Counted from the stretch's first letter, positions 1 through 7,360 are shown. The stretch is DNA of 47,034 nucleotides from a bacterium (GCA_030648005.1 JAUSIP010000011.1:1-47034); one strand, 5' to 3'. Translations and numbers: made by a program. Notes: generated by a model not told the origin, from the sequence alone.

Positions 1-1421
1 TTTAACTTTATATTTCCCTTTTTGTCTCTAGTCACAGAAACAATAGGATACCCCGGAGTCTTAGTCCACTTCTGCATTAACTTCCTCACCTGTTTACCCG
101 AAGTCTCTCCTCCTACGGCAATAGCCTCGTCAAAAGAATCCCACAAATGCTCTGTTGTTGCGTTACCGTATTTATATTTAGTCAGATATATATTCAGACC
201 CTTTCGGAAATCATTCTCCCCTATGTAGTCAGCCAACATCCTAATAATAGAAGCCCCTTTGCTATAACTAATAGCATCGAAGATCTCCCTGATCTCGCTT
301 GGGTGATTCACAGCCACTTCGACAGGATGAGTATTCTTGAGCGAGTCGAGCTCAAGTGCTCTATTCAAGTCTGAATATACAAACTGTGTCCAGATGTCCC
401 ACTCGGGGAAGAGGTGGTGTACAGCCAAATATTCTATCCAAGAGGCGAAGCCTTCGTTGAGCCATAAGTGAGTCCACCACTCCATCGTCACCAGGTTACC
501 AAACCACTGGTGAGCCAGCTCATGCGCGATCACCAGAGCCACTCGCTGTTTAGCGGACGCGGCAGAATGCTCTGGATCAACTAAGATTGCCGTCTCACGG
601 TAAGTAATAGCACCCCAATTCTCCATCGCACCTGCAGCAAAGTCAGGCACGGCAATAACATCCAGAAGAGGCATCGGATACGGTATGCCGAAATAGTCAT
701 TGTAATAAGAGAGCATCTTGGCTGTTGTATCGAGAGCGAACTGTGCCTGCGCTTTTTTGCCAAGCGTGACAAAAACTCTGACGATAGTGCCATCTGTTGT
801 TTTAGTTTCAATATACTCAAGCTCACCGACTATGTAAGCAACAAGGTATGTCGACATCTTCGGTGTCGGAACAAAAGAGACGAACTTGTAACCGGATTCA
901 TGCTCTTTAATATTTTCAATGTGCGTATTCGACACAACTTCATGCGTCTTTGGCACCAAAAAAGTCAGGTCGAAAATCGCTTTAGCTGACGGTTCATCAA
1001 TACACAAAAACGCACGCCTAGCATCAGTAGCCTCGAATTGTGTAGAAGCCATAAATTTGGTCTCGCTACCAACCAGATATTTGCTCCTATAAAAGCCGGC
1101 CATCTTGTCGTTGATCTCACCTGTGAATTTCAGGTTAAATTCTGCATCACCTTTCGGTATGGGCTTTGTAAAAGAAAAGATGACAGTTTCTTGACGAGGT
1201 TTATAAGAAATCTTAGGTTTATACTCCTGTCCACCAGCCAACAAAATAGCCTCGGTAACCTTCAGATCTACTCCGTGCAAAGCTACTTCCCGAACCACCT
1301 TATCAATTTTTAAATAAATAGTTTCCTCGCACCTAAAGGTAAACTTCTCCATATCAGGATGGATCATCAATCTGTATCGCTCCGGCCTCACATGTGCCGA
1401 TAAAGTCATGGACTTTTTCAT
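1..1421 (-). CDS. pepN: M1 family aminopeptidase (aminopeptidase N-like), C-terminus outside the window
   Basis: The minus strand is open from an ATG at 1421 to the window edge (about 473 codons), so the C-terminal part is missing. The translation carries the M1 exopeptidase motif GAMENWG and the zinc motif HELAHQ, followed by NEGFASW, whose Glu is the third zinc ligand. Upstream lies the beta-rich N-terminal domain. The family removes N-terminal residues from peptides with a zinc-activated water; no signal peptide is seen, so it is probably cytoplasmic. The gene is divergent from efp, with only 25 bp between the two start codons. A TATACT-like box sits in that gap. Identification is firm; the exact substrate preference is unknown. 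Confidence 0.93.
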   Translation of the reverse strand, partial: MKKSMTLSAHVRPERYRLMIHPDMEKFTFRCEETIYLKIDKVVREVALHGVDLKVTEAILLAGGQEYKPKISYKPRQETVIFSFTKPIPKGDAEFNLKFTGEINDKMAGFYRSKYLVGSETKFMASTQFEATDARRAFLCIDEPSAKAIFDLTFLVPKTHEVVSNTHIENIKEHESGYKFVSFVPTPKMSTYLVAYIVGELEYIETKTTDGTIVRVFVTLGKKAQAQFALDTTAKMLSYYNDYFGIPYPMPLLDVIAVPDFAAGAMENWGAITYRETAILVDPEHSAASAKQRVALVIAHELAHQWFGNLVTMEWWTHLWLNEGFASWIEYLAVHHLFPEWDIWTQFVYSDLNRALELDSLKNTHPVEVAVNHPSEIREIFDAISYSKGASIIRMLADYIGENDFRKGLNIYLTKYKYGNATTEHLWDSFDEAIAVGGETSGKQVRKLMQKWTKTPGYPIVSVTRDKKGNIKL

Positions 1422-1446
1422 AATTTTAAGATAGTATATCAGAATT

Positions 1447-2019
1447 ATGTTGGAATACAACGAAATAACAGTCAGGAAATATATCATTTTCGAAGGTGAG
1501 CCGTATGAGGTTCTTGCTTCGCACGTATTCAGAAAGCAACAGCGAAAGCCGGTCAATGCTACCAAGCTCCGGGGTATGATCAACGGCAGAATAGTTGAAT
1601 ATTCCTTCCATCAGAACGAGAAGGTTGAAGAAGCGGACATCACCAAGAAAGATATAAAGTACATGTATAACAGCCGTGAAGAGTATTGGTTCTCTGAAGA
1701 GCATGACCCATCTAAACGTTTCAAACTTGAAGCAGATTTGCTCGGCAATCAGGTTAAATATCTCAAACCCAACTCTCTTGTTGAGGCTATGGTCTTCGGA
1801 GATGAGATAGTCGGAATAAAACTACCTATCAAGGTAGAGCTCAAGGTTACAGAGGCTGCTCCTGGCATCAAAGGCGACACAGCCAAGGGCGGGATGAAAA
1901 TGGTAACTCTCGAGACAGGCGCCAACGTTAACGCTCCGCTCTTCATCAACGAAGGCGACGTCCTCCGCATCAACACAGAAACCGGCGACTATGTGGATAG
2001 AGTGGATAGTAGGAAATAG
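1447..2019 (+). CDS. efp: Translation elongation factor P
   Basis: The 190-residue product has the three-domain EF-P layout: an N-terminal KOW-like domain (about 1-65), then two OB domains, the last ending in GDVLRINTETGDYVDR, which is typical of the EF-P C-terminus. EF-P binds between the P and E sites and rescues ribosomes stalled at polyproline. Several secreted proteins in this window are very proline-rich, so EF-P should matter here. The loop that normally carries the modified Lys/Arg (PGKG-type) reads RKQQRKPVN, so the tip residue appears to be Gln or a neighbouring Arg. No SD precedes the ATG. A bidirectional terminator follows. Confidence 0.95.
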   Translation: MLEYNEITVRKYIIFEGEPYEVLASHVFRKQQRKPVNATKLRGMINGRIVEYSFHQNEKVEEADITKKDIKYMYNSREEYWFSEEHDPSKRFKLEADLLGNQVKYLKPNSLVEAMVFGDEIVGIKLPIKVELKVTEAAPGIKGDTAKGGMKMVTLETGANVNAPLFINEGDVLRINTETGDYVDRVDSRK

Positions 2020-2021
2020 CA

Positions 2022-2064
2022 ACAAAAAAAACACCTCCAGAAACTCCGGAAGTGTTTTTTTTAT
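2022..2064. terminator. Bidirectional intrinsic terminator between efp and rpsR
   Basis: A hairpin (AACACcTCC... / ...GGAaGTGTT, about 2030-2056) is flanked by an A-run on the left and a T-run on the right. It can end efp on the plus strand and rpsR on the minus strand. Confidence 0.85.
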
Positions 2065-2066
2065 TC

Positions 2067-2273
2067 TTAACGAGAAACGAATGGAACAAGAGCTAAGTGT
2101 CTAGCCCTCTTGATAGCCGTAGCAAGCTTCTTCTGATGAAGTGAGCAGATGCCAGTCTTACCACTCTTAATGATAGAAGAGTGCTGGTTTATAAATCTCT
2201 TTATTGTGTCTGTATCCTTGTAATCAATATGCTTGAATCCATTCGTACAGAAATAACATTGTTTGTTAATCAT
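2067..2273 (-). CDS. rpsR: Small ribosomal subunit protein bS18
   Basis: A 68-residue protein with the S18 pattern: N-terminal CYFC, then YKD, then a basic core with LxxFI and KxxxxIKRARxLALVPF at the end. S18 binds S6 on the platform of the 30S subunit. It is the last gene of rpsF-ssb-rpsR, 11 bp after ssb. Many bacteria have rplI (bL9) next, but here the operon ends against efp. Cysteines at both ends of the N-terminal motif suggest the zinc-binding S18 form. Confidence 0.95.
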   Translation of the reverse strand: MINKQCYFCTNGFKHIDYKDTDTIKRFINQHSSIIKSGKTGICSLHQKKLATAIKRARHLALVPFVSR

Positions 2274-2284
2274 ATATTTTTTAT

Positions 2285-2740
2285 TTAAAATGGTATATCG
2301 TCTGGATTGATCTCTTCACTTGGATAATCAATTGAATCAGCCTCACCAGGGCCAGCTCCACCTGCGACCTCCTGCGTACCACCCGGAGCGAAAGATTGAC
2401 CCGGCCCGCCTGCGCCCTTAGGACCAAACTGCACTCTATCAGCGACGATCTCCGTCTTATACTTCTTGACTCCATCTGCACCTGCCCAGCTCCTTGTCTG
2501 AATCCTACCCTCAACAAGCACTGACTGCCCCTTCTTTAAGTACTGACTAGAAGTCTCAGCCTGTCGGCCAAAAACTACAACATTGTGATACTCAGTTGTC
2601 TCCTGCTTAGCGCCGGCCTTATCTTTCCAAACTCTATTAGTCGCAACACCGATTGTGACAACCTTCGCTCCGGATGGCATAGCCCTGCTTTCAGGATCTC
2701 GAGTCAAATTGCCTATGATGATTGCTTTGTTTAAATACAT
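2285..2740 (-). CDS. ssb: Single-stranded DNA-binding protein
   Basis: A 151-residue SSB. Residues about 1-105 form the OB fold (MYLNKAIIIGNLTRDPE start, then YHNVVVFGRQAE and GQSVLVEGRIQTR). A Gly/Pro-rich linker follows, and the protein ends in an acidic tip, PDDIPF, the partner-docking peptide of bacterial SSBs. It coats ssDNA in replication, repair and recombination (recO is also in this window). It lies between rpsF (9 bp) and rpsR (11 bp), the widespread rpsF-ssb-rpsR order. Confidence 0.97.
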   Translation of the reverse strand: MYLNKAIIIGNLTRDPESRAMPSGAKVVTIGVATNRVWKDKAGAKQETTEYHNVVVFGRQAETSSQYLKKGQSVLVEGRIQTRSWAGADGVKKYKTEIVADRVQFGPKGAGGPGQSFAPGGTQEVAGGAGPGEADSIDYPSEEINPDDIPF

Positions 2741-2749
2741 TACTATATT

Positions 2750-3223
2750 TTACGCTACAACCTTGCTTACGTCTAGTAGTTGATCGATTTCTTTGTCGAG
2801 CTCAACGTCAGACATGATAACCTTCTTGTCTAGATCAACCACCTCAGACTTGGACTTGGCAGGTACTCCTGTTCGTGGAACTCTTGGGACTTCCTTGACT
2901 GTCTTGATCATTAAGAAGCGCAAAATCTTGTCATTTTTATCCAAAGATTCATTGACAGCTAATACCGCCTCGGCTGTTGCCTGGAACCTCATAGAACCGA
3001 AGTAGGCGTCCTCAAACCTGGCCTTCTTACTAGCCATACCTCGCTGTTTGATCTCATAGCTAAGCTTCCTCATCTTGGGCTGTTCCTCTGAAACGATAAA
3101 ACCGCCTGTATTTTCAATGTAAGAACGGACGGTATTGACCTCATCGGCCACCTTGTCTTCAGGAATAAGAGGGATCAGAAGGTAACCAACCTCATATAGC
3201 TTCTTTGTTGTATCATTTTCCAT
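2750..3223 (-). CDS. rpsF: Small ribosomal subunit protein bS6
   Basis: The product has the S6 fold signature: YEVGYLLIP near the N-terminus, a central GGFIVSEEQPKMRKLSYEI and RFQATAEAV-like helices. It partners S18 in the 30S platform. I chose ATG at 3223 because an AGGA sits about nine bases upstream; a TTG at 3241 would add six residues. The C-terminus carries a roughly 50-residue charged extension beyond the usual S6 core. The preceding gene on this strand is the RelE-like toxin, ending 39 bp upstream, so read-through from the DGR1 operon into rpsF is possible. Confidence 0.93.
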   Translation of the reverse strand: MENDTTKKLYEVGYLLIPLIPEDKVADEVNTVRSYIENTGGFIVSEEQPKMRKLSYEIKQRGMASKKARFEDAYFGSMRFQATAEAVLAVNESLDKNDKILRFLMIKTVKEVPRVPRTGVPAKSKSEVVDLDKKVIMSDVELDKEIDQLLDVSKVVA

Positions 3224-3262
3224 GTCGAAACATCCTAACAAAAACGGCCTATAAATGCAACA

Positions 3263-3535
3263 TCAGATCATCCTCTTGAACTTTTTATAAACCTCGCCGT
3301 CATTTCTCTTGCCGATTAATGCAACATAAACAGTTGTAGAGGAGAAACGATAAATTATCCTATATTCGCTTATATCAGCTCTGTAGTGACCCTTGTATCC
3401 ATGGAGCAGACTCGCATCTGATGGTTGTGGATCATCAGCCAATTTAAAAACCTTTTCCACCACCTGTCTTCGCTGTTTGTACGGAAGTTTTGTAATATAT
3501 TTCTCCGAAACTCTAGAGAGATCAATCTCCCTCAT
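3263..3535 (-). CDS. RelE/ParE-family toxin (mRNA interferase-like)
   Basis: A 90-residue protein with the RelE/ParE layout: an N-terminal helical hairpin (KLPYKQRRQVVEKVFKLADDP), then strands with LHGYKGHYRADISEYRIIYRF and a C-terminal VYVALIGKRNDGEVYKKF. The RxxxxxYRIIY strand is the family hallmark. Family members cleave mRNA on the ribosome or poison gyrase; which applies here cannot be told. The start overlaps the antitoxin end by 14 bp, the usual antitoxin-first arrangement. Odd context: the pair sits directly after a DGR reverse transcriptase. Confidence 0.88.
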   Translation of the reverse strand: MREIDLSRVSEKYITKLPYKQRRQVVEKVFKLADDPQPSDASLLHGYKGHYRADISEYRIIYRFSSTTVYVALIGKRNDGEVYKKFKRMI

Positions 3536-3782
3536 ATAAAGATTTTTTCAAAAAGGCTGCGCTTTTAGCAGTTCCTATATAACCTTTTTTTTCTGCTTTA
3601 GTGGCTAGCTTGCCCCAATAAGCGTCTCGCCTTATATTAAACTCATCGTATTCTTCAGCTGAAATCATCACAGCTACTCGCCGGCCATTCTTCTCCACGG
3701 CCACAGGCGAACGTCTCGCTTCATCCAAGAACCGTCCGAAATTATTTTTAGCCTCTTTGGCGCTAAAAGTTGTATTTATCAT
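3522..3782 (-). CDS. Phd/YefM-family antitoxin
   Basis: An 86-residue protein. Residues about 1-55 match the Phd/YefM DNA-binding fold: FSAKEAKNNFGRFLDEAR, then PVAVEKNGRRVAVMISAEEYDEF. The C-terminal segment should be the flexible toxin-neutralising arm. Its ATG overlaps the TGA of the upstream RT gene as ATGA, so its translation is probably coupled to RT synthesis. Known family members repress their own operon. Here any such autoregulation could also touch the RT or its promoter, but that is inference. Confidence 0.88.
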   Translation of the reverse strand: MINTTFSAKEAKNNFGRFLDEARRSPVAVEKNGRRVAVMISAEEYDEFNIRRDAYWGKLATKAEKKGYIGTAKSAAFLKKSLYEGD

Positions 3783-4804
3783 ATAGTAGCTATTATAGCC
3801 ATAGTGTCTACTATGTCAAACCTCTGTAATCTTTTTTGTAAAATCTTCCCGTTACCATGGCTTAAAAGTCCTAAATAAGATTGAACGACTTCCGGCTTAC
3901 CATTTTTGTCTTTAATATTTATAAACATCCTATTCCTTGTAGTCGTCCGTAAAACTCTATGATCGGGAAAATGCACCCAGCCGAGAAAATCTATCCCCGA
4001 AGATAAAGTTTTAATTGAAACCTTATCCGGATGCAATTCCAATTTAAGTTCCGTCGATAAAAACTCTTTAATCTTTAAAAGTATGGCCTCAAGTGACTTT
4101 TTATTTTGAGAAAGAATAACAAAATCGTCGGCATAGCGAATGTAATACTCGGCCTTCAGTTGGTGCTTCATAAACTGATCAAATTTATTCATGTATATAT
4201 TCACAAAAAGTTGCGATGTAAGATTCCCAAGCGGCAAGCCAACACCGTCTCTATTTGTCGAATTAAAACTACCCATTACATTTTCCAGCAACCACATTAT
4301 TTTCTCATCATGAATATGTGCTTTTAAAATACTCATTAAGACCGCATGGTCTATATTCGCAAAGAACTTCCGTATATCACACTTCAGAACATAGCAAGTC
4401 TTTCTATTATTCTGACCCACTATGCGATAAAATTTTCGAAATCTATCTATGGCTTTAAATGTCGCCTTTCTTAACCGGCAGGAATATGAGTCCGATATAA
4501 ATGTCTTATCGAAGAAAGGATATAATTGTCTGTAGATAGCATGATGCAAAAGCCTATCTCGAACAGTAGCTTTATGAATACTCCTTGGTTTGGGATCAGA
4601 GATATTAAATGCTTGATAACCTCCGTGCTTATAGCTATGATTGGCTAGTTCTTGATGAAGCAAAAAAATATTATCCATTAGACGACTGGAAAATATCAGA
4701 ACATCTCTTTTGGTCTTTTTATCAGCAGAAAATTTCCTCCAGGCTCCTAGTAAATTTTCTACACTAATAATATCTTCAAATTTATGTCCGAACTGAAGTT
4801 TCAT
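3779..4804 (-). CDS. DGR reverse transcriptase (DGR1)
   Basis: A 341-residue RT. Motif A is KCDIRKFFANID (about 141-152), motif 4 is GNLTSQ (193-198), and the catalytic box is YADD (224-227), followed by LHPDKV and GIDFLGWVHFPDH. The SQ in motif 4 instead of the group II intron SP is characteristic of DGR RTs. It copies the TR RNA into adenine-mutagenised cDNA that replaces the VR. No maturase or endonuclease domain follows. The gene is close to the DGR2 RT over most of its length; the two diverge after LGLLxHGNGK, suggesting insertion-specific ends. Its stop overlaps the antitoxin start. The upstream region contains a G-run (poly-C on the plus strand). Confidence 0.96.
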   Translation of the reverse strand: MKLQFGHKFEDIISVENLLGAWRKFSADKKTKRDVLIFSSRLMDNIFLLHQELANHSYKHGGYQAFNISDPKPRSIHKATVRDRLLHHAIYRQLYPFFDKTFISDSYSCRLRKATFKAIDRFRKFYRIVGQNNRKTCYVLKCDIRKFFANIDHAVLMSILKAHIHDEKIMWLLENVMGSFNSTNRDGVGLPLGNLTSQLFVNIYMNKFDQFMKHQLKAEYYIRYADDFVILSQNKKSLEAILLKIKEFLSTELKLELHPDKVSIKTLSSGIDFLGWVHFPDHRVLRTTTRNRMFINIKDKNGKPEVVQSYLGLLSHGNGKILQKRLQRFDIVDTMAIIATI

Positions 4805-4823
4805 AAAAATACTCTTAGTAAGA

Positions 4824-4833
4824 CCCCCCCCCC
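4824..4833. repeat. Poly-C tract (10 C) between RT1 and avd1
   Basis: Ten consecutive C on the plus strand lie between the divergent RT1 and avd1 genes. Avd homology (QILPLNQK...) begins right after it. An ATG at 4784 followed by an open frame would enter the Avd frame if the tract had 9 C. With 10 C it stops at 4850. Seen from RT1, this is a G-run 19 nt upstream of the start codon. The sibling element has 8 C at the same place, so the tract length is unstable or uncertain. Confidence 0.9.
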
Positions 4834-4925
4834 AACAGATTTTACCTCTTAATCAGAAGCTGCTCTCAGTATACAAGCTGTGGCACCGTATACTAGAAGA
4901 TTTTCCGAAGAAATCTAAATATTCC

Positions 4926-5192
4926 TTGGGCAGCAAAATTGATCTTCTTTTTATAGAAGTTTTAGAAGCGATGTACACCGCAAGCTATCTGAGCAAAAAA
5001 GAGAAAATACCCTTTCTTCAAAGGGCGATCAACAAACTCGATACTCTCAAATTTTTCTTGCAAGTAGCATGGGAAGTTGATTCTCTTGATGAAACCAAAT
5101 TTATGTCGCTATTTGAGCCATTGTATAACATAGGCCAGCTGTTAGGCGGTTGGAGAAATAAAATGATAAAAGAAAACTCTCCCACAAAGTAG
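4926..5192 (+). CDS. avd: Avd-like DGR accessory protein (DGR1), 5' end unresolved
   Basis: From a TTG at 4926 the product is 88 residues: LGSKIDLLFIEVLEA, then KLDTLKFFLQVAWE and LLGGWRNK, the pattern of the four-helix-bundle Avd family. Avd binds the RT and DGR RNA and is needed for retrohoming in characterised systems. Clear similarity to the DGR2 copy extends upstream in the same frame back to about 4833 (ILPLNQKLLSVYKLWHRI), so 4926 would lose helix 1. No ATG/GTG/TTG exists in that upstream frame; an ATG at 4784 would join it with 9 rather than 10 C in the poly-C tract. The gene runs antisense to the presumed TR-RT transcript. Confidence 0.8.
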   Translation: MGSKIDLLFIEVLEAMYTASYLSKKEKIPFLQRAINKLDTLKFFLQVAWEVDSLDETKFMSLFEPLYNIGQLLGGWRNKMIKENSPTK

Positions 5193-5211
5193 GAGAGAAA
5201 GAAGAGAATTT

Positions 5212-5339
5212 CGGGAACCGAGGAGCCGGTCATTCGCATTCCAGTCGTTGTCGAGGTAGTTGAGATTCAGCACCCACCGCTTGCCGTTCCAGTTGAGGAT
5301 CGGGACGTAGTGGTTGCGAGTGTCGCGGTTCACCCAGAT
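5212..5339 (-). repeat. DGR1 template repeat (TR1)
   Basis: A 128-bp stretch matches 5786-5913 without gaps at an offset of 574. There are 19 differences, 18 of them at A on the minus (sense) strand; the other is a T-to-G at 5258/5832. The 22 bp at the 3' (minus-sense) end, 5212-5233, are identical and should contain the site where mutagenic homology starts. Read in the VR frame the TR has nine AAC/AAT codons, the usual DGR device for maximal amino-acid spread. It lies 19 bp past the avd stop, with a small TCTCC...GGAGA hairpin just beyond its minus-sense 3' end. Confidence 0.96.
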
Positions 5340-5635
5340 AGAACAAGGCATCATCCATTACACCACCCATCGAGTGCCAACGAAAACAATCTAATCCTCT
5401 CCAGGCTGAATCTTATTTGGGATCTAAAATCCGCCAATGCCTTGCACCAAGTATCTTCATTTTTTAATTTACCCGATTCACTTTGTGAATTTAGGGTGAA
5501 GTTTCTGCATACACCACTCTATCTGAAGTTCATCTTCCGATGCGCCGCAGATATTCCCGATGTATGGATACTGGATTCGGTAGCGGGAAGTTTGTCTAAC
5601 TGAAGTCAAACACGCCGCCCGCATATTCACCTACT
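5340..5635 (-). other. Conserved leader upstream of TR1 (presumed 5' part of DGR RNA and its promoter)
   Basis: This 300-bp gene-free region is strongly similar to 17356-17650 in DGR2. Shared blocks include CACCCATCGAGTGCCAAC next to the TR, ATCCTCTCCAGG, a long block at about 5450-5531 and TGTATGGATACTGGATTCGG near 5560. The central block contains a small inverted repeat (ATTCAC...GTGAAT). No open frame is conserved; DGR1 has a stop codon in the frame that stays open in DGR2. It is likely transcribed on the minus strand ahead of TR1. I could not fix a promoter; TTGACT near 5600 is a candidate -35. Confidence 0.7.
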
Positions 5636-5689
5636 ACCGTTGTCCAGTTTATCATCGCGTCTCCCTTCGTCAAAATTATGTGAAAAAGC

Positions 5690-5724
5690 AAAAAGAAAAA
5701 CCCTCCAGACTTGCTGGAGGGTCG
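5690..5724 (-). terminator. Intrinsic terminator of the DGR1 target gene
   Basis: On the minus strand the hairpin CCCTCCAGC aag tCTGGAGGG is followed by TTTTTCTTTTTG. It lies about 55 bp after the stop of the target gene. Confidence 0.9.
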
Positions 5725-5778
5725 CGCGATTAAGGGTCAAAGGATCAGTTATGTTCTAAGTATCAGAGTACCTCAGGG

Positions 5779-6333
5779 CTAGTTGCGGGAACCGAGGAGC
5801 CGGTCATCCGCACTCCAGCCGTAGCCGAGGCCGCTGAGACCCAGCACCCACCGCAAGCCGTCCCAGCTGAGGACCGGGACGCAGTGGTGGCGAGAGTCGC
5901 GGTTCACCCAGACGGTACCGGGGAAGACCAGGTAGAAGTCGCGGAGAGCCTTGGAGGCTTCCTTGCCTTCGGCGCTGTTGAGGAACTTCAGCACGATCTG
6001 CGCATCTCGCTGGCCGCGGTTGGCTTTCAGCTTGAGTGCCCGTTCGCGCATCTTGTCGCCGTCGATCGAGGTTTCCTTACCTTCGAGGAAGGAGAGTGCT
6101 TCGAACTCAGCATCGCCAGTCAGAGGCTCGACATCTTCGTTAAGATCGTAGCCTTCCTTGCGGAAGTCACGTTCGAAGATAGAGCCCATGTTCACCTTGA
6201 AGGTGGGGCTGGTGGAGATCTTCTCCAGTTCCGTCAGCACTCCCACCAAAAGCTTGTCGACTTCGGCGGACTTGCCGGCCTTCTGCAGGGTTTCGACGCG
6301 GGCGGTGATGGCGGACAGATGTTCAGTGCTCAT
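5779..6333 (-). CDS. DGR1 target (variable) protein
   Basis: A 184-residue protein whose C-terminal residues about 141-182 are encoded by VR1. The segment FPGTVWVNRDSR...SWDGLRWVL...ADDRLLGSRN matches the ligand-binding variable domain expected for DGR targets of the C-type-lectin-like sort. The N-terminal 140 residues are helical and charged, with no signal peptide or membrane segment, so a cytoplasmic protein is likely. Residues about 88-135 (IDGDKMRERA...EGKEASKALRDF) resemble the same position in the DGR2 target. The ligand is unknown. It has its own strong promoter, a strong SD (GGAAGGAG) eight bases before ATG, and its own terminator. Its base composition looks more GC-rich than its neighbours. 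Confidence 0.93.
   Translation of the reverse strand: MSTEHLSAITARVETLQKAGKSAEVDKLLVGVLTELEKISTSPTFKVNMGSIFERDFRKEGYDLNEDVEPLTGDAEFEALSFLEGKETSIDGDKMRERALKLKANRGQRDAQIVLKFLNSAEGKEASKALRDFYLVFPGTVWVNRDSRHHCVPVLSWDGLRWVLGLSGLGYGWSADDRLLGSRN
5786..5913 (-). repeat. DGR1 variable repeat (VR1)
   Basis: VR1 is the 3' end of the target gene, stopping seven bases before the stop codon's last base. It aligns gaplessly to TR1. On the coding strand, 18 of the 30 template adenines are changed (to G, C or T), against one change among 98 other positions. Codon changes from Asn include His, Ser, Asp, Gly and Tyr. The first identical 22 bp (5786-5807) correspond to the homology-initiation end. Confidence 0.96.
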
Positions 6334-6348
6334 AACTTACGCTCCTTC

Positions 6349-6369
6349 CACACAAGACTACCTTGTGTG
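6349..6369 (-). promoter_or_regulatory. Leader hairpin abutting the SD of the DGR1 target
   Basis: A perfect eight-base stem (CACACAAG / CTTGTGTG, five-base loop) lies in the leader immediately upstream of the SD GGAAGGAG, sharing its edge. It could stabilise the mRNA or limit ribosome access. It is not a terminator because no T-run follows. Confidence 0.6.
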
Positions 6370-6419
6370 TTGGTTGTTTGTACTTAGAACTCAAAGTGCT
6401 GGGACTTAATTCCTAGTAT

Positions 6420-6449
6420 ATTGTAGCGCCATTATATGCCTTTTGTCAA
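6420..6449 (-). promoter_or_regulatory. Sigma-70-type promoter of the DGR1 target
   Basis: On the minus strand TTGACA (6449-6444) and TACAAT (6425-6420) are separated by 18 bp, giving a leader of about 80 nt. This is one of the best consensus promoters in the window. Confidence 0.85.
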
Positions 6450-6486
6450 TAGGTTGGCCGTAAAACCTTACTACTAAAGGCTTTTT

Positions 6487-7350
6487 TCAGATATTGAATA
6501 CCCTCCTCGCGTTGGCCAACAAAACAGCGGCGGCTTCGGATTCCAGTAGGCCCTTAATCTCGGCGATGCGTTTAGCGACATAGCGGACATTGGCCGGTTC
6601 GTTGCGTTCTCCACGGTGAGGTACAGGGGTGATGTACGGACAGTCAGTCTCCGTCAGGATCATGTCGAGCGGGGTGAATTTGATCAGCTCTTCATAGTCG
6701 GCCATCCCAGGCTTCTTACTTTTAGGAAAAGTTACAGCTCCGGTAAATGAGAGGGTGAAGCCGTAGTCAAGAAAGGCACGGGCGTCTTCTGTGCCACCAG
6801 CAAAAAAGTGTACATCTCCCCTTACCTTCGTGTTCATCTCTTTCAAAATATACAGTGCATCTTGATATGCGTTCGCTCCTCCTTCGGGCGAGTTCCTAAT
6901 GTGGAGCATCAGTGGCTTGCCAAGTTCATCGGCCAGTCTTATATGCTCCCTGAAAACTTTCTTCTGTCTTTCTACTGTATCTGATTCTAATCTGTAATAA
7001 TCCAGCCCACACTCACCCACTCCGACAACCTTCGGATCCTGGCCCAGTTTCTTATACGCTTCATAATCAAACTCCTCTCCGCGCGAGGTGAAAGCTACAC
7101 CCTCTTCGCCGAGCTCCTGCGTGTCGTGATAGGACTTGGATGTATGGATTGGATGCAAACCCACTGTTGCAAACACACCAGATGATACACTGTTGGCTAA
7201 TTTAACCGCGCTTACCGAAGTGTCATACTGCGTGCCGACATTGATCATCCAGACTCCGGCATCTTGTGCGCGCTTCAAAACCTCCGCACGATCGGCATCA
7301 AATGCAGTGAAGTGCAGATGGGAATGTATGTCGATATATTTTGGATTCAT
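6487..7350 (-). CDS. tatD: TatD-family metal-dependent hydrolase (putative DNase)
   Basis: A product of about 287 residues with the TatD amidohydrolase motifs: DIHSHLH at the N-terminus, GECGLDYY in the middle, HIRNS, and ETDCPY near the C-terminus, which supply the metal ligands. Family members act as 3'-5' exonucleases or DNases. ATG at 7350 is chosen over a TTG four codons upstream, because NPKYIDIHSH is the normal beginning. It follows metG across a 180-bp gap dominated by a large inverted repeat. A tatD/metG neighbourhood is common in bacteria. Confidence 0.92.
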   Translation of the reverse strand: MNPKYIDIHSHLHFTAFDADRAEVLKRAQDAGVWMINVGTQYDTSVSAVKLANSVSSGVFATVGLHPIHTSKSYHDTQELGEEGVAFTSRGEEFDYEAYKKLGQDPKVVGVGECGLDYYRLESDTVERQKKVFREHIRLADELGKPLMLHIRNSPEGGANAYQDALYILKEMNTKVRGDVHFFAGGTEDARAFLDYGFTLSFTGAVTFPKSKKPGMADYEELIKFTPLDMILTETDCPYITPVPHRGERNEPANVRYVAKRIAEIKGLLESEAAAVLLANARRVFNI

Positions 7351-7360
7351 TGTTTTGGTC

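Noticed and set aside
3779-4804. Group II intron or retron RT
   Set aside because: No maturase/endonuclease domain or intron RNA ends; GNLTSQ motif and TR/VR pair define a DGR.
5884-6387. Plus-strand open frame opposite the DGR1 target
   Set aside because: Antisense shadow in a GC-richer gene; no SD and no family similarity.
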